DNA from: Pardosa pseudoannulata
Taxonomy: Eukaryota > Arthropoda > Arachnida > Araneae > Lycosidae
Assembly: GCA_032207245.1 (NCBI GenBank)
Contig: CM063509.1
Coordinates: 519,501-583,500 of the forward strand
Reading direction: 5' to 3'
Length of the DNA: 64,000 nt
Shown: positions 21,631-35,454 of the stretch, one piece after another
Layout: each line of letters opens with the position of its first letter
Numbering within the stretch: the stretch's first letter is position 1
Translations under genes and position numbers: made by a program
The notes under the pieces: model-generated
Told to the model about the DNA's origin: nothing
The model's database searches: none
Seen by the model: the letters and a program-made list of their open reading frames with translations, nothing else

Positions 21631-24600
21631 AAAGAATAAAAAACGCAAAATTAAAATTAAGAAAATTTACACGTTCGCGACTCTGCTCTTATAAACAGAA
21701 TGAATTATAATAAATATAGTATCAATCTCTTCGTCTTTAATAGACCTACACGGTGATATGCATTGTTCCATGTTTCAACAGTAATCACAGGAGTTATTTG
21801 GGTATATTTCCGAAAAAAGAATAAAAAACGCAAAATTAAAATTAAGAAAATTTACACGTTCGCGATTCTGCTCTTATAAACAGAATGAATTATAATAAAT
21901 ATAGTATCAATCTCTTCGTCTTTAATAGACCTACACGGTGATATGCATTGTTCCATGTTTCAACAGTAATCACAGGAGTTATTTGGGTATATTTCCGAAA
22001 AAAGAATAAAAAACGCAAAATTAAAATTAAGAAAATTTACACGTTCGCGATTCTGCTCTTATAAACAGAATGAATTATAATAAATATAGTATCAATCTCT
22101 TCGTCTTTAATAGACCTACACGGTGATATGCATTGTTCCATGTTTCAACAGTAATCACAGGAGTTATTTGGGTATATTTCCGAAAAAAGAATAAAAAACG
22201 CAAAATTAAAATTAAGAAAATTTACACGTTCGCGATTCTCTTATAAACAGAATGAATTATAATAAATATAGTATCAATCTCTTCGTCTTTAATAGACCTA
22301 CACGGTGATATGCATTGTTCCATGTTTCAACAGTAATCACAGGAGTTATTTGGGTATATTTCCGAAAAAAGAATAAAAAAACGCAAAATTAAAATTAAGA
22401 AAATTTACACGTTCGCGATTCTTCTCTTATAAACAGAATGAATTATAATAAATATAGTATCAATCTCTTCGTCTTTAATAGACCTACACGGTGATATGCA
22501 TTGTTCCATGTTTCAACAGTAATCACAGGAGTTATTTGGGTATATTTCCGAAAAAAGAATAAAAAACGCAAAATTAAAATTAAGAAAATTTACACGTTCG
22601 CGATTCTGCTCTTATAAACAGAATGAATTATAATAAATATAGTATCAATCTCTTCGTCTTTAATAGACCTACACGGTGATATGCATTGTTCCATGAATTT
22701 TGCGTTTTTTATTCTTTTTTTTCGGAAATGGATATATTTCAGAAAAAAGAATAAAAAACGCAAAATTAAAATTAAGAAAATTTACACGTTCGCGATTCTG
22801 CTCTTATAAACAGAATGAATTATAATAAATATAGTATCAATCTCTTCGTCTTTAATAGACCTACACGGTGATATGCATTGTTCCATGTTTCAACAGTAAT
22901 CACAGGAGTTATTTGGGTATATTTCCGAAAAAAGAATAAAAAACGCAAAATTAAAATTAAGAAAATTTACAATTCATGCTGTTTATAAGAGCAGATTCGC
23001 GAACGTGTAGATTTTCTTAATTTTAGAATGAATTATAATAAATATAGTATCAATCTCTTCGTCTTTAATAGACCTACACGGTGATATGCATTGTTCCATG
23101 TTTCAACAGTAATCACAGGAGTTATTTGGGTATATTTCCGAAAAAAAGAATAAAAAACGCAAAATTAAAATTAAGAAAATTTACACGTTCGCGATTCTGC
23201 TCTTATAAACAGAATGAATTATAATAAATATAGTATCAATCTCTTCGTCTTTAATAGACCTACACGGTGATATGCATTGTTCCATGTTTATAAGAGCAGA
23301 ATTCGCGAACGTGTATATTTCCGAAAAAAGAATAAAAAACGCAAAATTAAAATTAAGAAAATTTACACGTTCGCGATTCTCTTATAAACAGAATGAATTA
23401 TAATAAATATAGTATCAATCTCTTCGTCTTTAATAGACCTACACGGTGATATGCATTGTTCCATGTTTCAACAGTAATCACAGGAGTTATTTGGGTATAT
23501 TTCCGAAAAAAGAATAAAAAACGCAAAATTAAAATTAAGAAAATTTACACGTTCGCGAATTCTGCTCTTATAAACAGAATGAATTATAATAAATATAGTA
23601 TCAATCTCTTCGTCTTTAATAGACCTACACGGTGATATGCATTGTTCCATGTTTCAACAGTAATCACAGGAGTTATTTGGGTATATTTCCGAAAAAAGAA
23701 TAAAAAACGCAAAATTAAAATTAAGAAAATTTACACGTTCGCGATTGCTCTTATAAACAGAATGAATTATAATAAATATAGTATCAATCTCTTCGTCTTT
23801 AATAGACCTACACGGTGATATGCATTGTTCCATGTTTCAACAGTAATCACAGGAGTTATTTGGGTATATTTCCGAAAAAAGAATAAAAAACGCAAAATTA
23901 AAATTAAGAAAATTTACACGTTCGCGATTCTTCTCTTATAAACAGAATGAATTATAATAAATATAGTATCAATCTCTTCGTCTTTAATAGACCTACACGG
24001 TGATATGCATTGTTCCATGTTATTTTCTTAATTTTAATTTTGCGTTTTTTATTCTTTTTTCGGAAGGTATATTTCCGAAAAAAGAATAAAAAACGCAAAA
24101 TTAAAATTAAGAAAATTTACACGTTCGCGATTCTGCTCTTATAAACAGAATGAATTATAATAAATATAGTATCAATCTCTTCGTCTTTAATAGACCTACA
24201 CGGTGATATGCATTGTTCCATGTTTCAACAGTAATCACAGGAGTTATTTGGGTATATTTCCGAAAAAAGAATAAAAAACGCAAAATTAAAATTAAGAAAA
24301 TTTACACGTTCGCGATTCTGCTCTTATAAACAGAATGAATTATAATAAATATAGTATCAATCTCTTCGTCTTTAATAGACCTACACGGTGATATGCATTG
24401 TTCCATGTTTCAACAGTAATCACAGGAGTTATTTGGGTATATTTCCGAAAAAAGAATAAAAAACGCAAAATTAAAATTAAGAAAATTTACACGTTCGCGA
24501 ATCTGCTCTTATAAACAGAATGAATTATAATAAATATAGTATCAATCTCTTCGTCTTTAATAGACCTACACGGTGATATGCATTGTTCCATGTTTCAACA

Positions 24601-26943
24601 GTAATCACAGGAGTTATTTGGGTATATTTCCGAAAAAAGAATAAAAAACGCAAAATTAAAATTAAGAAAATTTACACGTTCGCGAATCTGCTCTTATAAA
24701 CAGAATGAATTATAATAAATATAGTATCAATCTCTTCGTCTTTAATAGACCTACACGGTGATATGCATTGTTCCATGTTTCAACAGTAATCACAGGAGTT
24801 ATTTGGGTATATTTCCGAAAAAAGAATAAAAAACGCAAAATTAAAATTAAGAAAATTTACACGTTCGCGATTCTGCTCTTATAAACAGAATGAATTATAA
24901 TAAATATAGTATCAATCTCTTCGTCTTTAATAGACCTACACGGTGATATGCATTGTTCCATGTTTCAACAGTAATCACAGGAGTTATTTGGGTATATTTC
25001 CGAAAAAAGAATAAAAAACGCAAAATTAAAATTAAGAAAATTTACACGTTCGCGATTCTGCTCTTATAAACAGAATGAATTATAATAATATAGTATCAAT
25101 CTCTTCGTCTTTAATAGACCTACACGGTGATATGCATTGTTCCATGATTTTGCGTTTTTTATTCTTTTTTCGGAAAAGAATAAAAAACGCAAAATTAAAA
25201 TTAAGAAAATTTACACGTTCGCGATTCTGCTCTTATAAACAGAATGAATTATAATAAATATAGTATCAATCTCTTCGTCTTTAATAGACCTACACGGTGA
25301 TATGCATTGTTCCATTAATTTTGCGTTTTTTATTCTTTTTTCGGTGGATATATTTCCGAAAAAAGAATAAAAAACGCAAAATTAAAATTAAGAAAATTTA
25401 CACGTTCGCGATTCTGCTCTTATAAACAGAATGAATTATAATAAATATAGTATCAATCTCTTCGTCTTTAATAGACCTACACGGTGATATGCATTGTTCC
25501 ATGTATTTTGCGTTTTTATTCTTTTTTTTTTCGGATGGATATATTTCCGAAAAAAGAATAAAAAACGCAAAATTAAAATTAAGAAAATTTACACGTTCGC
25601 GATTCTGCTCTTATAAACAGAATGAATTATAATAAATATAGTATCAATCTCTTCGTCTTTAATAGACCTACACGGTGATATGCATTGTTCCATGTTTCAA
25701 CAGTAATCACAGGAGTTATTTGGGTATATTTCCGAAAAAAGAATAAAAAACGCAAAATTAAAATTAAGAAAATTTACACGTTCGCGATTCTCTTATAAAC
25801 AGAATGAATTATAATAAATATAGTATCAATCTCTTCGTCTTTAATAGACCTACACGGTGATATGCATTGTTCCATGTTTATTTTGCGTTTTTTATTCTAT
25901 TTTTCGGAAATTAAAATTAAGAAAATTTACACGTTCGCGATTCTGCTCTTATAAACAGAATGAATTATAATAAATATAGTATCAATCTCTTCGTCTTTAA
26001 TAGACCTACACGGTGATATGCATTTGATACTATATTTATTATAATTCATTATGTTTATAAGAGCAGAATCGCGAACGTTTGGGTATATTTCCGAAAAAAG
26101 AATAAAAAACGCAAAATTAAAATTAAGAAAATTTACACGTTCGCGATTCTTCTCTTATAAACAGAATGAATTATAATAAATATAGTATCAATCTCTTCGT
26201 CTTTAATAGACCTACACGGTGATATGCATTGTTCCATGTTTCAACAGATTTTGCGTTTTTTATTCTTTTTTTCGGAAAGAATAAAAAACGCAAAATTAAA
26301 ATTAAGAAAATTTACACGTTCGCGATTCTTCTCTTATAAACAGAATGAATTATAATAAATATAGTATCAATCTCTTCGTCTTTAATAGACCTACACGGTG
26401 ATATGCATTGTTCCATGTTTCAACAGATTGATACTATATTTATTATAATTCATTCTGTTTATAAAAGAATAAAAAACGCAAAATTAAAATTAAGAAAATT
26501 TACACGTTCGCGATTCTGCTCTTATAAACAGAATGAATTATAATAAATATAGTATCAATCTCTTCGTCTTTAATAGACCTACACGGTGATATGCATTGTT
26601 CCATGTTTCAACAGTAAATGGAGGAGTTATTTGGGTATATTTCCGAAAAAAGAATAAAAAACGCAAAATTAAAATTAAGAAAATTTACACGTTCGCGATT
26701 CTGCTCTTATAAACAGAATGAATTATAATAAATATAGTATCAATCTCTTCGTCTTTAATAGACCTACACGGTGATATGCATCTGTTTATAAGAGCAGAAT
26801 CGCGAACGTAAGAATAAAAAACGCAAAATTAAAATTAAGAAAATTTACACGTTCGCGATTCTTCTCTTATAAACAGAATGAATTATAATAAATATAGTAT
26901 CAATCTCTTCGTCTTTAATAGACCTACACGGTGATATGCATTG

Positions 26944-27050
26944 GATTGATACTATATTTATTATAAATCATTCTGTTTATAAGAGCAGATTCGCGAAGTT
27001 GTAAATTTTCTTAATTTTAATTTTGCGTTTTTTATTCTTTTTTCGGAAAT
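26944..27050 (-). repeat. Inverted satellite fragment, about 107 bp
   Basis: GATTGATACTATATTTATTA to TTTTTTCGGAAAT is reversed unit sequence, followed by GGGTATATTTCCG in + orientation. Such pieces are frequent between 25 and 35 kb. Confidence 0.85.
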
Positions 27051-30000
27051 GGGTATATTTCCGAAAAAAAGAATAAAAAACGCAAAATTAAAATTAAGAA
27101 AATTTACACGTTCGCGATTCTGCTCTTATAAACAGAATGAATTATAATAAATATAGTATCAATCTCTTCGTCTTTAATAGACCTACACGGTGATATGCAT
27201 TGTTCCATATACTATATTTATTATAATTCATTCTGTTTATAAGAGCAGATTCGCGAACGAAAAATCGCAAAATTAAAATTAAGAAAATTTACACGTTCGC
27301 GATTCTGCTCTTATAAACAGAATGAATTATAATAAATATAGTATCAATCTCTTCGTCTTTAATAGACCTACACGGTGATATGCATTGTTCCATGTTTCAA
27401 CAGTAATCACAGGAGTTATTTGGGTATATTTCCGAAAAAAGAATAAAAAACGCAAAATTAAAATTAAGAAAATTTACACGTTCGCGATTCTTCTCTTATA
27501 AACAGAATGAATTATAATAAATATAGTATCAATCTCTTCGTCTTTAATAGACCTACACGGTGATATGCATTGTTCCATGTTTCAACAGTAATCACAGGAG
27601 TTATTTGGGTATATTTCCGAAAAAAGAATAAAAAACGCAAAATTAAAATTAAGAAAATTTACACGTTCGCGATTCTTCTCTTATAAACAGAATGAATTAT
27701 AATAAATATAGTATCAATCTCTTCGTCTTTAATAGACCTACACGGTGATATGCATTGTTCCATGTTTCAACAGTAATCACAGGAGTTATTTGGGTATTTT
27801 TTCGAAAAAACAATAAAAAACGCAAAATTAAAATTAAGAAAATTTACACGTTCGCGATTCTAGACGAAGAGATTGATACTATATTTATTATAATTCATTA
27901 AATATAGTATCAATCTCTTCGTCTTTAATAGACCTACACGGTGATATGCATTGTTCCATGTTTCAACAGTAATCACAGGAGTTATTTGGGTATATTTCCG
28001 AAAAAAGAATAAAAAACGCAAAATTAAAATTAAGAAAATTTACACGTTCGCGATTCTGCTCTTATAAACAGAATGAATTATAATAAATATAGTATCAATC
28101 TCTTCGTCTTTAATAGACCTACACGGTGATATGCATTGTTCCATGTTTCAATAATTCATTCTGTTTATAAGAGCAGATTCGCAAAGAATAAAAAACGCAA
28201 AATTAAAATTAAGAAAATTTACACGTTCGCGATTCTGCTCTTATAAACAGAATGAATTATAATAAATATAGTATCAATCTCTTCGTCTTTAATAGACCTA
28301 CACGGTGATATGCATTGTTCCATGTTTCAACAGTAATCACAGGAGTTATTTGGGTATATTTCCGAAAAAAGAATAAAAAACGCAAAATTAAAATTAAGAA
28401 AATTTACACGTTCGCGATTCTGCTCTTATAAACAGAATGAATTATAATAAATATAGTATCAATCTCTTCGTCTTTAATAGACCTACACGGTGATATGCAT
28501 TGTTCCATGTTTCAACAGTAATCACAGGAGTTATTTGGGTATATTTCCGAAAAAAGAATAAAAAACGCAAAATTAAAATTAAGAAAATTTACACGTTCGC
28601 GATTCTGCTCTTATAAACAGAATGAATTATAATAAATATAGTATCAATCTCTTCGTCTTTAATAGACCTACACGGTGATATGCATTGTTCTAATTTTAAT
28701 TTTGCGTTTTTTTATTTGGGTATATTTCCGAAAAAAGAATAAAAAACGCAAAATTAAAATTAAGAAAATTTACACGTTCGCGATTCTGCTCTTATAAACA
28801 GAATGAATTATAATAAATATAGTATCAATCTCTTCGTCTTTAATAGACCTACACGGTGATATGCATTGTTCCATGTTTCAACAGTAATCACAGGAGTTAT
28901 TTGGGTATATTTCCGAAAAAAGAATAAAAAACGCAAAATTAAAATTAAGAAAATTTACACGTTCGCGATTCTGCTCTTATAAACAGAATGAATTATAATA
29001 AATATAGTATCAATCTCTTCGTCTTTAATAGACCTACACGGTGATATGCATTGTTCCATGTTTCAACAGTAATCACAGGAGTTATTTGGGTAATTTTCCG
29101 AAAAAAAATAAAAAACGCAAAATTAAAATTAAGAAAATTTACACGTTCGCGATTCTTCTCTTATAAACAGAATGAATTATAATAAATATAGTATCAATCT
29201 CTTCGTCTTTAATAGACCTACACGGTGATATGCATTGTTCCATGTTTCAACAGTAATCACAGGAGTTATTTGGGTATATTTCCGAAAAAAGAATAAAAAA
29301 CGCAAAATTAAAATTAAGAAAATTTACACGTTCGCGATTCTGCTCTTATAAACAGAATGAATTATAATAAATATAGTATCAATCTCTTCGTCTTTAATAG
29401 ACCTACACGGTGATATGCATTGTTCCATGTTTCAACAGTAAATATAGGAGTTATTTGGGTATATTTCCGAAAAAAGAATAAAAAACGCAAAATTAAAATT
29501 AAGAAAATTTACACGTTCGCGATTCTGCTCTTATAAACAGAATGAATTATAATAAATATAGTATCAATCTCTTCGTCTTTAATAGACCTACACGGTGATA
29601 TGCATTGTTCCATGTTTCTCATTCTGTTTATAAGAGCAGATTCGCGAACGTGTAAATTTTCTTAATTATATTTCCGAAAAAAGAATAAAAAACGCAAAAT
29701 TAAAATTAAGAAAATTTACACGTTCGCGATTCTGCTCTTATAAACAGAATGAATTATAATAAATATAGTATCAATCTCTTCGTCTTTAATAGACCTACAC
29801 GGTGATATGCATTGTTCCATGTTTGCGTTTTTTATTCTTTTTTCGGAATGGGTATATTTCCGAAAAAAGAATAAAAAACGCAAAATTAAAATTAAGAAAT
29901 AATTCATTTCTGTTTATAAGAGCAGAATCGCGAACGAACAGAATGAATTATAATAAATATAGTATCAATCTCTTCGTCTTTAATAGACCTACACGGTGAT

Positions 30001-33000
30001 ATGCATTGTTCCATGTTTCAACAGTAATCACAGGAGTTATTTGGGTATATTTATACTATATTTATTATAATTCATTATGTTTATAAGAGCAGATTCGCAA
30101 AATTAAGAAAATTTACACGTTCGCGATTCTGCTCTTATAAACAGAATGAATTATAATAAATATAGTATCAATCTCTTCGTCTTTAATAGACCTACACGGT
30201 GATATGCATTGTTCCATGTTTCAACTTCATTCTGTTTATAAGAGCAGATTACGCAAAATTAAAATTAAGAAAATTTACACGTTCGCGATTCTTCTCTTAT
30301 AAACAGAATGAATTATAATAAATATAGTATCAATCTCTTCGTCTTTAATAGACCTACACGGTGATATGCATTGTTCCATGTTTCATAAGTAATCACAGGA
30401 GTTATTTGGGTATTTTTTCGAAAAAACAATAAAAAACGCAAAATTAAAATTAAGAAAATTTACACGTTCGCGATTCTGCTCTTATAAACAGAATGAATTA
30501 TAATAAATATAGTATCAATCTCTTCGTCTTTAATAGACCTACACGGTGATATGCATTGTTCCATGTTTCAACAGTAATCACAGGAGTTATTTGGGTATAT
30601 TTCCGAAAAAAGAATAAAAAACGCAAAATTAAAATTAAGAAAATTTACACGTTCGCGATTCTGCTCTTATAAACAGAATGAATTATAATAAATATAGTAT
30701 CAATCTCTTCGTCTTTAATAGACCTACACGGTGATATGCATTGTTCCATGTTTCAACAGTAATCACAGGAGTTATTTGGGTATATTTCCGAAAAAAGAAT
30801 AAAAAACGCAAAATTAAAATTAAGAAAATTTACACGTTCGCGATTCTGCTCTTATAAACAGAATGAATTATAATAAATATAGTATCAATCTCTTCGTCTT
30901 TAATAGACCTACACGGTGATATGCATTGTTCCATGTTCTGTTTATAAAAGAGCAATTCGCGAACTGGATATATTTCCGAAAAAAGAATAAAAAACGCAAA
31001 ATTAAAATTAAGAAAATTTACACGTTCGCGATTCTGCTCTTATAAACAGAATGAATTATAATAAATATAGTATCAATCTCTTCGTCTTTAATAGACCTAC
31101 ACGGTGATATGCATTGTTCCTCATTCTGTGTTTATAAGAGCAGAAATCGCGAACGTAAAAATCGCAAAATTAAAATTAAGAAAATTTACACGTTCGCGAT
31201 TCTGCTCTTATAAACAGAATGAATTATAATAAATATAGTATCAATCTCTTCGTCTTTAATAGACCTACACGGTGATATGCATTGTTCCATGTGTTTATAA
31301 GAGCAGATTCGCGAACGTTGGATATATTTCCGAAAAAAGAATAAAAAACGCAAAATTAAAATTAAGAAAATTTACACGTTCGCGAATCTGCTCTTATAAA
31401 CAGAATGAATTATAATAAATATAGTATCAATCTCTTCGTCTTTAATAGACCTACACGGTGATATGCATTGTTCCATGTTTCAACAGTAATCACAGGAGTT
31501 ATTTGGGTATATTTCCGAAAAAAGAATAAAAAACGCAAAATTAAAATTAAGAAAATTTACACGTTCGCGATTCTGCTCTTATAAACAGAATGAATTATAA
31601 TAAATATAGTATCAATCTCTTCGTCTTTAATAGACCTACACGGTGATATGCATTGCGTTTTTTTATTCTTTTTTCGGAAGAATAAAAAACGCAAAATTAA
31701 AATTAAGAAAATTTACACGTTCGCGATTCTGCTCTTATAAACAGAATGAATTATAATAAATATAGTATCAATCTCTTCGTCTTTAATAGACCTACACGGT
31801 GATATGCATTGTTCCATGTTTCAACAGTAATCATAGGAGTTATTTGGGTATATTTCAGAAAAAAGAATAAAAAACGCAAAATTAAAATTAAGAAAATTTA
31901 CACGTTCGCGATTCTGCTCTTATAAACAGAATGAATTATAATAAATATAGTATCAATCTCTTCGTCTTTAATAGACCTACACGGTGATATGCATTGTTCC
32001 ATGTTTCAACAGTAATCACAGGAGTTATTTGGGTATATTTCCGAAAAAAGAATAAAAAACGCAAAATTAAAATTAAGAAAAATTTACACGTTCGCGATTC
32101 TGCTCTTATAAACAGAATGAATTATAATAAATATAGTATCAATCTCTTCGTCTTTAATAGACCTACACGGTGATATGCATTGTTCCATTTGCGTTTTTTT
32201 ATTCTTTTTTCGGATTGGGTATATTTCAGAAAAAAGAATAAAAAACGCAAAATTAAAATTAAGAAAATTTACACGTTCGCGATTCTGCTCTTATAAACAG
32301 AATGAATTATAATAAATATAGTATCAATCTCTTCGTCTTTAATAGACCTACACGGTGATATGCATTGTTCCATGTTTCAACAGTAAATTGAGGAGTTATT
32401 TGGGTATATTTCCGAAAAAAGAATAAAAAACGCAAAATTAAAATTAAGAAAATTTACACGTTCGCGATTCTGCTCTTATAAACAGAATGAATTATAATAA
32501 ATATAGTATCAATCTCTTCGTCTTTAATAGACCTACACGGTGATATGCATTGTTCCATGTTAATTCATTCTGTTTATAAGAGCAAAATTAAAATTAAGAA
32601 AATTTACACGTTCGCGATTCTGCTCTTATAAACAGAATGAATTATAATAAATATAGTATCAATCTCTTCGTCTTTAATAGACCTACACGGTGATGATTGA
32701 TACTATATTTATTATAATTCATAAGAATAAAAAACGCAAAATTAAAATTAAGAAAATTTACACGTTCGCGATTCTGCTCTTATAAACAGAATGAATTATA
32801 ATAAATATAGTATCAATCTCTTCGTCTTTAATAGACCTACACGGTGATATGCATTGTTCCATGTTTCAACAGTAATCACAGGAGTTATTTGGGTATATTT
32901 CCGAAAAAAGAATAAAAAACGCAAAATTAAAATTAAGAAAATTTACACGTTCGCGATTCTGCTCTTATAAACAGAATGAATTATAATAAATATAGTATCA

Positions 33001-35454
33001 ATCTCTTCGTCTTTAATAGACCTACACGGTGATATGCATTGTTCCATGTTTCAACAGTAATCACAGGAGTTATTTGGGTATATTTCCGAAAAAAGAATAA
33101 AAAACGCAAAATTAAAATTAAGAAAATTTACACGTTCGCGTTTCTGCTCTTATAAACAGAATGAATTATAATAAATATAGTATCAATCTCTTCGTCTTTA
33201 ATAGACCTACACGGTGATATGCATTGTTCCATGTATTTTGCGTTTTTTATTCTTTTTTCGGATGGGTATATTTCCGAAAAAAGAATAAAAAACGCAAAAT
33301 TAAAATTAAGAAAAGACGAAGAGAATTGATACTATATTTATTATAATTACAGAAGGAATTATAATAAATATAGTATCAATCTCTTCGTCTTTAATAGACC
33401 TACACGGTGATATGCATTGTTCCATGTTTCAACAGTAATCACAGGAGTTATTTGGGTATATTTCCGAAAAAAGAATAAAAAACGCAAAATTAAAATTAAG
33501 AAAATTTACACGTTCGCGATTCTGCTCTTATAAACAGAATGAATTATAATAAATATAGTATCAATCTCTTCGTCTTTAATAGACCTACACGGTGATATGC
33601 ATTGTTCCATGTTATATTTAATTATAATTCATTCTGTTTATAAAGAGCAATTAAAATTAAGAAAATTTACACGTTCGCGATTCTGCTCTTATAAACAGAA
33701 TGAATTATAATAAATATAGTATCAATCTCTTCGTCTTTAATAGACCTACACGGTGATATGCATTGTTCCATGTTTCAACAGTAATCACAGGAGTTATTTG
33801 GGTATATTTCCGAAAAAAGAATAAAAAACGCAAAATTAAAATTAAGAAAATTTACACGTTCGCGATTCTGCTCTTATAAACAGAATGAATTATAATAAAT
33901 ATAGTATCAATCTCTTCGTCTTTAATAGACCTACACGGTGATATGCATTGTTCCATGTTTCAACAGTAATCACAGGAGTTTTTCTTAATTTTAATTTTGC
34001 GTTTTTTATTCTTTTTTCGGAAATATACCCAAATTAAAAATTAAGAAAATTTACACGTTCGCGATTCTGCTCTTATAAACAGAATGAATTATAATAAATA
34101 TAGTATCAATCTCTTCGTCTTTAATAGACCTACACGGTGATATGCATTGTTCCATGTATTTTGCGTTTTTTATTCTTTTTTCGGAATGGGTATATTTTCC
34201 GAAAAAAGAATAAAAAACGCAAAATTAAAATTAAGAAAATTTACACGTTCGCGATTCTGCTCTTATAAACAGAATGAATTATAATAAATATAGTATCAAT
34301 CTCTTCGTCTTTAATAGACCTACACGGTGATATGCATTGTTCCATGTTTCAACAGTAATCACAGGAGTTATTTGGGTATATTTCCGAAAAAAGAATAAAA
34401 AACGCAAAATTAAAATTAAGAAAATTTATTTTGCGTTTTTTATTCTTTTTTCGGACAGAATGAATTATAATAAATATAGTATCAATCTCTTCGTCTTTAA
34501 TAGACCTACACGGTGATATGCATTGTTCCATGTTTCAACAGTAATCACAGGAGTTATTTGGGTATATTTCCGAAAAAAGAATAAAAAAAACGCAAAATTA
34601 AAATTAAGAAAATTTACACGTTCGCGATTCTGCTCTTATAAACAGAATGAATTATAATAAATATAGTATCAATCTCTTCGTCTTTAATAGACCTACACGG
34701 TGATATGCATTGTTCCATGTTTCAACAGTAATCACAGGAGTTATTTGGGTATATTTCCGAAAAAAGAATAAAAAACGCAAAATTAAAATTAAGAAAATTT
34801 ACACGTTCGCGATTCTGCTCTTATAAACAGAATGAATTATAATAAATATAGTATCAATCTCTTCGTCTTTAATAGACCTACACGGTGATATGCATTGTTC
34901 CATGTTTCAACAGTAATCACAGGAGTTATTTGGGTATATTTCCGAAAAAAGAATAAAAAACGCAAAAATTAAAATTAAGAAAATTTACACGTTCGCGATT
35001 CTGCTCTTATAAACAGAATGAATTATAATAAATATAGTATCAATCTCTTCGTCTTTAATAGACCTACACGGTGATATGCATTGTTCCATGTTTCAACAGT
35101 AATCACAGGAGTTATTTGGGTATATTTCCGAAAAAAGAATAAAAAACGCAAAATTAAAATTAAGAAAATTTACACGTTCGCGATTCTGCTCTTATAAACA
35201 GAATGAATTATAATAAATATAGTATCAATCTCTTCGTCTTTAATAGACCTACACGGTGATATGCATTGTTCCATGTTTCAACAGTAATCACAGGAGTTAT
35301 TTGGGTATATTTCCGAAAAAAGAATAAAAAACGCAAAATTAAAATTAAGAAAATTTACACGTTCGCGATTCTTCTCTTATAAACAGAATGAATTATAATA
35401 AATATAGTATCAATCTCTTCGTCTTTAATAGACCTACACGGTGATATGCATTGT

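Larger units (their letters stand above)
11155..35454 (+). repeat. 185-bp satellite, + orientation array, subfamily A1
   Basis: CTCTTATAAACAGAATG recurs at 11155, 11340, 11525 and 11710, giving a period of exactly 185 bp that continues across this block. The unit is about 29% GC. Taking CTCTTATAAAC as offset 1, it contains an ATGCAT palindrome at offsets 73-78, a TCGCGA palindrome at 175-180 and an A-tract region at 128-165. Intact units are nearly identical; most variation is at the few bases after TCGCGA. Many units are broken by short inverted copies of the same unit, usually between offsets about 90 and 160, making those units roughly 170-270 bp. No gene or foreign insertion was found. 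The role is unknown; size and homogeneity fit centromeric or other heterochromatic satellite DNA. Confidence 0.97.
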
